From JALYNX01 sp040902845 (GTDB lineage: Bacteria; Actinomycetota; Acidimicrobiia; Spongiisociales; ZC4RG35), in the NCBI GenBank assembly GCA_040902845.1, contig JBBDWM010000037.1, positions 1 to 64,000 on the forward strand: 64,000 nucleotides of DNA, in the 5' to 3' direction. This document shows, one piece after another, positions 57,481 through 64,000 of this stretch (positions within the stretch are counted from its first letter, which is position 1; each line of letters opens with the position of its first letter). The position numbers were made by a program, and so were the translations under genes. Under the pieces are notes generated by a model. That model was not told where the DNA came from and made no database searches. It saw nothing but the letters and a program-made list of their open reading frames with translations.

Positions 57481-58098
57481 TTAACGGCGGCCTACCCCGA
57501 AACCGCCAAGTAGAAAAAGACGCAGATGCATCGTCACCGATTCGATCCGGTCCTCGGGCCTGGCCGCCGAGAGAACGGTTCGGGCCGCGGCCATAATCGA
57601 ATCCTGGATGAGCCGACCCGCCAGGTCAGGGGGCATCGATCGAAATTCACCAGAGGCGACTCCGGCGTGATAGAGCCCGACCATGGCCTCCGCCAGGGTG
57701 GCATGCGCCGCCCGGATCCTGACTTCGGCTTCCGGGCCCATTCTCCCGACCTCACGGTGCAGGATGACACCCAATACCGGGTCGCTGATCACAAACTCGA
57801 CGGTCTTCGACGCCAGATCGGCCAGACGATCAGGAGCATGCCCGCTGGGGGCCACCGCGCCGATGAGGGCTTCGAGCACACCAGGCAATTCCTCCTCGAC
57901 CAGCGTGGCGATGAGGTCGTCCCGATCGGTGAAGTAGTCATAGAGGGTGGTACGCCCGACACCGGCAGCCAGAGCGATCTCCCCGAGTGGGAGGTCGGCG
58001 GTGCCCGCCTCCTGAATCAAGGTCTTGGCCGCGTCGAGAAGGGCGCTCCTGGTGAGCGCCTTGTGCTCATCTATTGAGGCGGCACGGATACGGGGCAT
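57481..58098 (-). CDS. TetR-family transcriptional regulator
   Basis: A 205-residue protein. The HTH is LPLGEIALAAGVGRTTLYDYFTDRDDLIATLV (residues about 31-62 region). The C-terminal ligand domain is helical and unassigned. ATG 58098 chosen; the longer frame reads through unrelated sequence. It ends 19 bp before ppk and may regulate itself, ppk or the divergent membrane protein. Confidence 0.88.
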   Translation of the reverse strand: MPRIRAASIDEHKALTRSALLDAAKTLIQEAGTADLPLGEIALAAGVGRTTLYDYFTDRDDLIATLVEEELPGVLEALIGAVAPSGHAPDRLADLASKTVEFVISDPVLGVILHREVGRMGPEAEVRIRAAHATLAEAMVGLYHAGVASGEFRSMPPDLAGRLIQDSIMAAARTVLSAARPEDRIESVTMHLRLFLLGGFGVGRR

Positions 58099-58197
58099 CG
58101 AGGTGACAAAGGCTATCCCGACTTGGGGCCAACGGCCATCAGACTTGCCGACACCCCGTAGACGCGATGGCGTAGATTCCAAGATTAGGAGGAACAG

Positions 58198-59217
58198 ATG
58201 CCCAACGATCAAGGACCAGAAAGCGGCTCAACCGGCTCCGACACCATCCGGGTCCAAACCCGCGCCCGTCCCTGGAGCGGCGTCTTGCTTGGCATCTTGC
58301 TCGGCCTTTCGATTGCAGTGATCCTGCAACAGGCAGGGGTGTGGCCACTCGATCGGCTTCTGGTCTTCGGGCTCTCCGGCATCTTTGGCCTCATCGGGAT
58401 TCTGCTCACCGGCTGGGGAAGGGAACGGGGATCGGCGTTATCGAGCATCGTGCCCCTTCTCCTTTCGGTCGGGATGATCGCCTGGGGCGCCACCGGTCTG
58501 ACTCAGCTCAACGAAACCGGTGAGCTCAACGGTGGCTGCACCGTCGAGGCGCAGTCCGACGTCGACACCACGATCGTGACCGACACCACACGCCAGAACC
58601 CATTTGAGGTTGATCCCGAAGGTGGTCTTTCCTGGCTCGCCACCTCACCGGGGCCGATCATGGACCACACCTGGGAGATCTGGGTCGATGTCGGAGGATT
58701 CGAGGTTGTCGTGGCAGACGGTGGCGACCCCAACACCGCAGGAGACCTAGAGAACGACGGTGATGTGACCGACGTCTCGGCCTACGTCGAGGAGGTCACC
58801 GAGGTTTCGGGCCAGCAGATCCGTGGCGTGTTCGAGGTAGGTGGGGACATACAAGGCACCGGAGGAGCCTGCGACGGTTTCGCTTTTGTTCGGCTGACTG
58901 CCGATCCCTTCGAAACGCTGGCTTCACAGATCGCGGCCGGATTGGGGCTGATCGCCCTCATCGCCCTGGTGACCATCGCCATGAGAAAGACACGGATGGC
59001 TGACGTGGTGGCAGAGGACGCAGCCGGTGCGTCCGGCGACGCTGCTGATAGCGAGTTGACTCAGAGCGATGGCGTTTCGGCCACCGGCGCGGCCGAGGTT
59101 GTCCCCGAGTCCGAGGGCTGGATGGGAGCGGCCAAGCCCGACGGCGATGACTCGACCGCGGACGGCTCAACCCGCGACGATTCAAAGGACGACGAGGGCT
59201 TTCCGCCCACGACCTGA
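58198..59217 (+). CDS. Membrane protein of unknown function
   Basis: A 339-residue protein with four hydrophobic segments, three near residues 27-105 and one near 242-262, flanking an extracytoplasmic domain rich in Asp/Thr. The tail (after 280) is acidic and low-complexity. AGGAGGAA precedes the ATG. It diverges from the TetR gene with 99 bp between. No family was recognised. Confidence 0.65.
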   Translation: MPNDQGPESGSTGSDTIRVQTRARPWSGVLLGILLGLSIAVILQQAGVWPLDRLLVFGLSGIFGLIGILLTGWGRERGSALSSIVPLLLSVGMIAWGATGLTQLNETGELNGGCTVEAQSDVDTTIVTDTTRQNPFEVDPEGGLSWLATSPGPIMDHTWEIWVDVGGFEVVVADGGDPNTAGDLENDGDVTDVSAYVEEVTEVSGQQIRGVFEVGGDIQGTGGACDGFAFVRLTADPFETLASQIAAGLGLIALIALVTIAMRKTRMADVVAEDAAGASGDAADSELTQSDGVSATGAAEVVPESEGWMGAAKPDGDDSTADGSTRDDSKDDEGFPPTT

Positions 59218-59323
59218 GCCTCGATGACTACGAGCTGATCCCGGTCTTGGCAAACCGCAAAGGTGCCACCAGACTCCGGGGACGGGTGCGACCCTGACCT
59301 CTACCAAGCGCGCCACCACAGGT

Positions 59324-60460
59324 GTGGCCCTCGTGTTTCTCACCAACGGCGTGATTATGGGAAGTTGGATTCCACGACTTCCTGAGATTCGCGACCGCCT
59401 CTCGATGGATCTCGACACCCTGGGGCTGACACTCGCCCTGGGAGGTTTTGGATCATTGATCGGGTCCTCGATCAGCGGCGTGCTGCTTGGGCGGATCGGG
59501 GCCCGACGATCTGCCGTTCTCGGCGCCAGTCTGCTGTTCGTCTTGCTCCCTCTGATTGCAGTGATTCCGACCGCGTTCCTTCTCGGAACGCTGTTGGCTG
59601 CGCTTGGGTTCGTCGATTCCCAGACCGATGTGGGTATGAATGCGATTGGAGTGCGCGTCGAGGAATCCGTGGGGCGCTCGATCATGACCCGATTCCATGG
59701 ATTGTGGAGTCTCGGGACCCTGGTCGGGTCCGGCCTGAGCGCACTGGCCATCCTGACCGGTATTGGGCTCGGGCCGCAACTGCTGGCCGTCTCTGCAGCC
59801 GGTCTGATGACTGTTGCTTATGCGGCCCGGTTGCTTCCGGACGCGGCGCCCCGCCCCGGCACAGGGGAAAGGTCGGGAAGGATCGCTCTCGGGTTGATAT
59901 TGGCTGGCGCCACCGCGGTGGTGATCGAAGGTGCCCCTTTGAACTGGGGGGCGATCTTTCTCATCGACGTCACCGGCGCCAACCGCGCCGGGGCGGGAAC
60001 CGGTGTCATCGTGTTCACCACCGGAATGCTCGCCGGCAGGATGGTCGGCGACTTCGTCGTCGACCGGTTCGGACGAATTCCGACCCTGTTCGCCGGGATC
60101 GTGCTGTCGGTGACCTCGATGCTGCTCGTGGTGCTCTCCGGATCCACCGCCACGGCACTGATCGGATTTGGGCTATGGGGCCTCGGGATCTCGGTGGCCC
60201 TCCCGGTTCTCTACAAACTCGCCGGTTCGCACCCGTCGTTTGCCGAGGGCGCCGGCCTGGCCGCTCTCACTGTCGGCACCCGGCTCGGGTTCATGGTCGC
60301 GCCCGCCCTGATCGGGCTGGCGGCGGCGGCGTCGAACCTTCCCGCGGCGCTGGCTCTGGTCGTGAGCCTGGCTGCGGTCGCGGCGCTGGTGACCATTCGC
60401 ATGACGGTGGCTGGCGGGGACCGGATGCACGATTCCCTCCCGAGGCGGGGCATCTCATAA
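59324..60460 (+). CDS. MFS transporter (YfmO/Fsr-like fold)
   Basis: A 378-residue protein of about 12 membrane segments, with GVLLGRIGARRSAVLG and MVGDFVVDRFGRIPT as paired MFS loop motifs. The annotated start is GTG 59324; the frame extends a little upstream without a usable ATG, so the N-terminus is uncertain. Substrate unknown. It ends 28 bp before glnA. Confidence 0.8.
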   Translation: MALVFLTNGVIMGSWIPRLPEIRDRLSMDLDTLGLTLALGGFGSLIGSSISGVLLGRIGARRSAVLGASLLFVLLPLIAVIPTAFLLGTLLAALGFVDSQTDVGMNAIGVRVEESVGRSIMTRFHGLWSLGTLVGSGLSALAILTGIGLGPQLLAVSAAGLMTVAYAARLLPDAAPRPGTGERSGRIALGLILAGATAVVIEGAPLNWGAIFLIDVTGANRAGAGTGVIVFTTGMLAGRMVGDFVVDRFGRIPTLFAGIVLSVTSMLLVVLSGSTATALIGFGLWGLGISVALPVLYKLAGSHPSFAEGAGLAALTVGTRLGFMVAPALIGLAAAASNLPAALALVVSLAAVAALVTIRMTVAGGDRMHDSLPRRGIS

Positions 60461-60488
60461 TGTGGGGGCAGGCAGACGGGAAAACCAG

Positions 60489-61814
60489 ATGAACAAACAA
60501 GCCGAGTACGTGCTGCGCACCGTTGAAGAGCGTCGAATCCGCTTCATCAGGCTCTGGTTCACCGACGTCCAGGGGTTTCTGAAGTCGGTTTCGATCGGAC
60601 CGACCGAGCTCGAGGTCGCATTCGAGGAGGGGATGACCTTCGACGGCTCCTCGATCGATGGCTACGCCCGGGTTCAAGAAGCCGACATGCTGGCCAAACC
60701 CGACCCTTCCACGTTCCAAGTCCTTCCCTGGCGCACCGAGGAACAGGTGGCACGGATGTTCTGCGACATCTACACCCCCGACGGAGAGCCGTTCTCCGGG
60801 GACCCACGGATTGTTCTCAAGCGGAACCTGGATCGGGCCTCGGAGATGGGATACATCTTCTACGCCGCCCCCGAGCTGGAGTTTTTCTACTTTCGTGACT
60901 CCGGCCCCGTCCCCGAAGTCCTCGACCGTGGCGGCTATTTCGACCTGACACCCCTCGACGTCGCCCAGGAATACCGGCGGAACACGATCAATGCCCTGGA
61001 GCACATGGGTATCCCCATCGAGCACTCCCATCACGAGGTGGCGCCCAGCCAACACGAGATCATCGTGCGCTACACCGATGCCTTGACGATGGCCGACAAC
61101 ATCATGACCTCCCGACTCACGGTCAAGGAGGTCGCCGGGCAACACGGGATATACGCGACTTTCATGCCCAAACCACTCGAGGACTACGACGGCTCGGGGA
61201 TGCACCTCCACCTCTCCCTCTTCGAGGGCGAGATAAACGCGTTCCACGAGCCCGGAACACCGGGCGGGCTCTCCAAGGTCGGTCAGGCCTTCATCGCCGG
61301 GCTGCTCCGCCATGCCGCCGAGCTCACCGCGGTCACCAATCAGTGGGTCAACTCCTACAAACGACTGGTGGCGGGTTTCGACGCACCCATCTATGTCTCT
61401 TGGGCTCGCAACAACCAGTCGGCATTGGTACGCGTCCCCTCGGTGAAGAAGAACAAGCCGTCGAGCGTCCGAGTCGAGTACCGGGCCGCAGATGCGGCGT
61501 GCAACCCCTATCTGGCGCTGTCGGTGATCCTCGCCGCCGGCCTCGAGGGAATCCGGGAGGGCTACGAGTTGCCCCCTGAGGTGGCCGCCGACATCCACCG
61601 GCTCACACCCGCCGAAAGGGCGGCCGCCGGTGTCAAACGGCTTCCAGAAACTCTCTCGGAGGCACTGGACACCCTCGAACAATCCGAGTTGATGGCCGAG
61701 GCTCTCGGCGAACACGTTTTCGACTGGTTTCTCCGCAACAAACGGCGGGAGTGGGATCGGTTCCAGCATCACGTGTCCCAGTTCGAGCTCGAGACCTACC
61801 TGCCCGTACTGTGA
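60489..61814 (+). CDS. glnA: Glutamine synthetase type I (short form)
   Basis: A 441-residue GSI. Motifs MTFDGSSIDGYARVQE, PELEFFYF, HHEVAPSQHEI, GSGMHLHLSLF and RVEYRAADAACNPYLALSVILAAG are present. The adenylylation-site segment seen in GSI-beta is missing, so control is probably transcriptional or by feedback. ATG 60489 chosen. A GlnR-like gene overlaps its stop. Confidence 0.95.
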   Translation: MNKQAEYVLRTVEERRIRFIRLWFTDVQGFLKSVSIGPTELEVAFEEGMTFDGSSIDGYARVQEADMLAKPDPSTFQVLPWRTEEQVARMFCDIYTPDGEPFSGDPRIVLKRNLDRASEMGYIFYAAPELEFFYFRDSGPVPEVLDRGGYFDLTPLDVAQEYRRNTINALEHMGIPIEHSHHEVAPSQHEIIVRYTDALTMADNIMTSRLTVKEVAGQHGIYATFMPKPLEDYDGSGMHLHLSLFEGEINAFHEPGTPGGLSKVGQAFIAGLLRHAAELTAVTNQWVNSYKRLVAGFDAPIYVSWARNNQSALVRVPSVKKNKPSSVRVEYRAADAACNPYLALSVILAAGLEGIREGYELPPEVAADIHRLTPAERAAAGVKRLPETLSEALDTLEQSELMAEALGEHVFDWFLRNKRREWDRFQHHVSQFELETYLPVL

Positions 61815-62446
61815 TCGTCGCCGTCCACCCCGTCAAGTGCTCCGAGGGTGTGACCGACGGTCTCGCCCTGGGTGGAGCCACAGTGACCGGGGCGCCGGAG
61901 CTGGTGCCTGAAGATCGCCGGATCAACGATTCCGATCTTCTTCTGGTCGAGCTGGGCGATCAACCGATGAGGAGACTTCGCGAGCTGGCACGCATCGTCG
62001 AGACGATCGGCCTGCCCGTGATCGTGGTGGTCGCCATTGAGCATCTGGCTTTGTTGGAAGGCGCTGGGGGGATCTCGGATTTCCTGACGACACCAGTGGA
62101 CCCGCTCGAGCTGCGTATGCGGTTGCAGAGGCTCACCATGACCGACGCGGCCGACGACCTCGTGACATTCAAGGATCTCGAATTGAACCCACTCAACTAT
62201 CAGGCCAGCCTGGCTAGTGAGCCATTGGATATGACCTTCATGGAATACGAGCTGCTCCGGTTCCTGATGGAGAACCCGGTGCGGGTCTGGTCACGGGAGC
62301 AACTGCTGTCCAAGGTATGGGGCTACGACTACTACGGGGGGGCGCGAACGGTCGACGTCCATATCCGTCGACTGCGGGCGAAGTTGGGTGAGGAGAGATC
62401 GTCCTGGATCACCACGGTCCGTTCCGTCGGATACCGGTTCGGTTAG
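61811..62446 (+). CDS. GlnR-like orphan OmpR-family regulator
   Basis: A 211-residue protein. The receiver is degenerate: the phosphoacceptor position reads LLLVELG, with Glu in place of Asp. The winged-helix domain is standard (LLSKVWGYDYYGGARTVDVH, then GYRFG at the end). GTG 61811 overlaps the glnA stop (GTGA). Orphan, phosphorylation-independent regulators of this kind include GlnR, the nitrogen regulator of Actinobacteria; glnA as neighbour strengthens that. No cognate kinase is present. Confidence 0.78.
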   Translation: MIVAVHPVKCSEGVTDGLALGGATVTGAPELVPEDRRINDSDLLLVELGDQPMRRLRELARIVETIGLPVIVVVAIEHLALLEGAGGISDFLTTPVDPLELRMRLQRLTMTDAADDLVTFKDLELNPLNYQASLASEPLDMTFMEYELLRFLMENPVRVWSREQLLSKVWGYDYYGGARTVDVHIRRLRAKLGEERSSWITTVRSVGYRFG

Positions 62447-62453
62447 GCGACAC

Positions 62454-63605
62454 ATGGGTTTTCGCACCAAACAGATTCACGCCGGCGTCGAACCGGATCC
62501 CACCACCGGGGCCATTCTCACCCCGATCCACCAGTCCACCACCTTCGTCCAGGAGTCCGTCGACGAGTACATGGCGAAAGGGTTCTCCTACAGCCGAGCC
62601 GGCAATCCGACGGTCCGAGCCCTCGAGGAGAAGCTCATCGCTCTCGAGGGAGGAGTCGACGCCACCGCATACGGCTCAGGCATGGCGGCGACGGTCGCCG
62701 TCTTCCTCGGCCTGCTTCGGGCGGGTGACCATGTGGTGATCGGCGATGTGGTCTACGGCGGCACCTATCGGTTCGCCGACCAATTCCTTACCCGATTCGG
62801 AGTAGACGTTTCCTTCGTGGACGCCTCGGATCCTGCGGCCATCGCAGCAGCTGTGGGCCCGTCGACGCGAATGGTCTTCACCGAGACCCCCGCAAACCCG
62901 ACCTTGAAGCTCACCGACCTGAGGGCCATCTCCGAGATCTGCGCCGGAGCCGGGATCCTCCACGTCACCGACAACACCTTTCTCACCCCCTACTACCAAC
63001 AGCCGTTCGCGCTGGGGGCCAACATCGTGATTCACTCGACGACCAAGTTTCTCGACGGGCACAACGCCACGCTCGGAGGAGTCGTCGTTGTCGACGATGG
63101 CGAGCTCCAGGAGAAGATCGCCTTCGCCAGGATCGCTGCAGGTCTCATCATGTCGCCGATGGTCGCCTGGCTGACTCTCCAAGGCGTGAAGACCCTCAGC
63201 CAGCGAATGGACGGGCAATCGGCGAACGCAATGGTGGTCGCCGAGTGGCTGCAAGGGCACCCGAAGGTGGACTACGTCAACTATCCGGGCCTTTCCACAC
63301 ACCCACAACACGAACTGGCGAAGAAGCAGGCGACCGGCTTCGGAGCCATGGTGTGCTTTGAGGCCCATGGCGGGCTGGAAACCGGCAAGAAGCTGATGGA
63401 TGCGGTTGAATTGTGGACTCTCGCCGAGAACCTGGGCTCCGTCGAGTCGCTGATCACCCATCCGGTGACGATGACCCACGCTGCTATGCCGCCCACCGAG
63501 CGAGCCGCAGCGGGGATCACCGACGGCCTGGTGAGACTCTCGGTCGGGCTCGAGGATGTCGAAGACCTCATCGACGACCTGGATTCCGCCCTCGACCGGA
63601 TCTGA
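62454..63605 (+). CDS. metB: Cystathionine gamma-synthase/lyase family PLP enzyme
   Basis: A 383-residue Cys/Met-metabolism PLP enzyme. The PLP Lys is in HSTTKFLDGHN, and ETPANPTLKLTD, GSGMAAT and LGSVESLITHPVTMTHA are typical. It transsulfurates O-acyl-homoserine with cysteine, or runs the reverse lyase reaction; the sequence does not separate MetB from lyase. ATG 62454 chosen because the longer frame overlaps the regulator end. Confidence 0.9.
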   Translation: MGFRTKQIHAGVEPDPTTGAILTPIHQSTTFVQESVDEYMAKGFSYSRAGNPTVRALEEKLIALEGGVDATAYGSGMAATVAVFLGLLRAGDHVVIGDVVYGGTYRFADQFLTRFGVDVSFVDASDPAAIAAAVGPSTRMVFTETPANPTLKLTDLRAISEICAGAGILHVTDNTFLTPYYQQPFALGANIVIHSTTKFLDGHNATLGGVVVVDDGELQEKIAFARIAAGLIMSPMVAWLTLQGVKTLSQRMDGQSANAMVVAEWLQGHPKVDYVNYPGLSTHPQHELAKKQATGFGAMVCFEAHGGLETGKKLMDAVELWTLAENLGSVESLITHPVTMTHAAMPPTERAAAGITDGLVRLSVGLEDVEDLIDDLDSALDRI

Positions 63606-63607
63606 GG

Positions 63608-64000
63608 TCACTCGCTCCCGGACCGGGCCCTGACCCTCACCAAAGCATCCCTGGCGAACACCCGGCCCTCCTCGGTATCCACGGGCCGACGCACCACCTG
63701 GGCCTCTATCACCGTCAGCCCGTCGAGCCATGTCAGAAGGTCGGGCACGTTCCACAGGATCTCGGGGACCTGAGGCCCTCCGTAACCGTCTTCGATGTTG
63801 CTGACGTCATGGCCGATGAGGAACAGCTCGCCCCCAGGTGCCAGCCACTCCCGGCTGGTACGGACGACCTTCTCGAGGTCAGGGGGCATCAGATGCAGAT
63901 ATGCGACGACGACCAAGTCGAATCTGCCGTCGGGCTCCCATTCCAGGACGTCGGCGACCACGAAATCGACGAGGTCGGTTTGTTCTGCGCCGCGACTCGA
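63608..64000 (-). CDS. SAM-dependent methyltransferase, N-terminus beyond window
   Basis: At least 130 codons, open to the right edge. VVADVLEWEPDGRFDLVVVAYLHL and WLAPGGELFLIGHD are class I methyltransferase motifs (post-II, IV and V). The glycine-rich AdoMet loop would be beyond the edge. Substrate unknown. Convergent with the PLP enzyme, 2 bp apart. Confidence 0.8.
   Translation of the reverse strand, partial: SSRGAEQTDLVDFVVADVLEWEPDGRFDLVVVAYLHLMPPDLEKVVRTSREWLAPGGELFLIGHDVSNIEDGYGGPQVPEILWNVPDLLTWLDGLTVIEAQVVRRPVDTEEGRVFARDALVRVRARSGSE

Noticed and set aside
1..64000. tRNA or rRNA genes
   Set aside because: No TTCGA-type T-loop with matching acceptor stem and no rRNA-like conserved stretch was noticed by eye; a tRNAscan run would be decisive.

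Overview
The window looks like a scaffold from a high-GC actinobacterium. The supporting evidence is a dnaK-grpE-dnaJ-hspR cluster, a CsoR-type copper repressor, a GlnR-like orphan regulator beside a short GSI-type glutamine synthetase, frequent GTG/TTG starts, and long runs of genes overlapping by 4 bp (ATGA/GTGA). An environmental or metagenomic lineage, possibly Acidimicrobiia-like, is an inference. A 100-N scaffold gap at 46547-46646 supports a draft or metagenomic assembly.

Layout. 1-3120: two Fic-domain proteins and a C-terminal scrap of an Mrr-type restriction enzyme, i.e. a decayed defence or toxin neighbourhood. 3206-6860: a sulfur-handling operon (ArsR-rhodanese regulator, MBL-rhodanese, MFS exporter) and a convergent rhodanese. 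6893-11100: copper/zinc homeostasis (CDF, CopB-type ATPase, CsoR) facing a frameshifted cupredoxin-like lipoprotein and a cytochrome c. 11187-18510: small housekeeping genes (YnfA, DUF427, CHAD, Nudix, MsrB, GNAT, an orphan TSPPY methyltransferase, LMW-PTP, a cytochrome c). 18634-25464: the heat-shock block with clpB opposite. 25568-26954: an NfeD/SPFH pair.

26992-34608 (minus strand) is a complete trp operon, trpE-G-D-C-F-B-A plus a DAHP synthase, all joined by 4-bp overlaps. It is preceded by a classical ribosome-mediated attenuator: an unannotated leader peptide with four Trp codons, alternative 1:2, 2:3 and 3:4 pairings, and a promoter so close that the leader is probably translated leaderless.

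34688-42770 (minus strand) is the most unusual functional unit. It encodes a Tat-exported molybdopterin alpha subunit, an 83-residue protein, a four-cluster Fe-S beta subunit, a TorD chaperone, a haem-binding gamma-like subunit with a membrane anchor, a polytopic membrane protein and a lipoprotein. The alpha and beta subunits resemble the Nitrospira/anammox nitrite oxidoreductase branch of the type II DMSO reductase family. A SufR-like three-cysteine regulator is divergent from it.

43691-58098 (minus strand) carries a beta-propeller, CapA, dxs (interrupted by a spurious gap), then a phosphate regulon (phoR, phoP-like, phoU, pstBACS behind an 11-bp-periodic PHO box, ppk) and a TetR regulator. 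58198-64000 has a membrane protein, an MFS transporter, glnA, a GlnR-like regulator, cystathionine gamma-synthase and a truncated methyltransferase. A family of 7-bp tandem repeats recurs in at least four intergenic spots (20471, 26963-27034, 46394, 55321). No rRNA, tRNA, CRISPR array or intact insertion sequence was seen.
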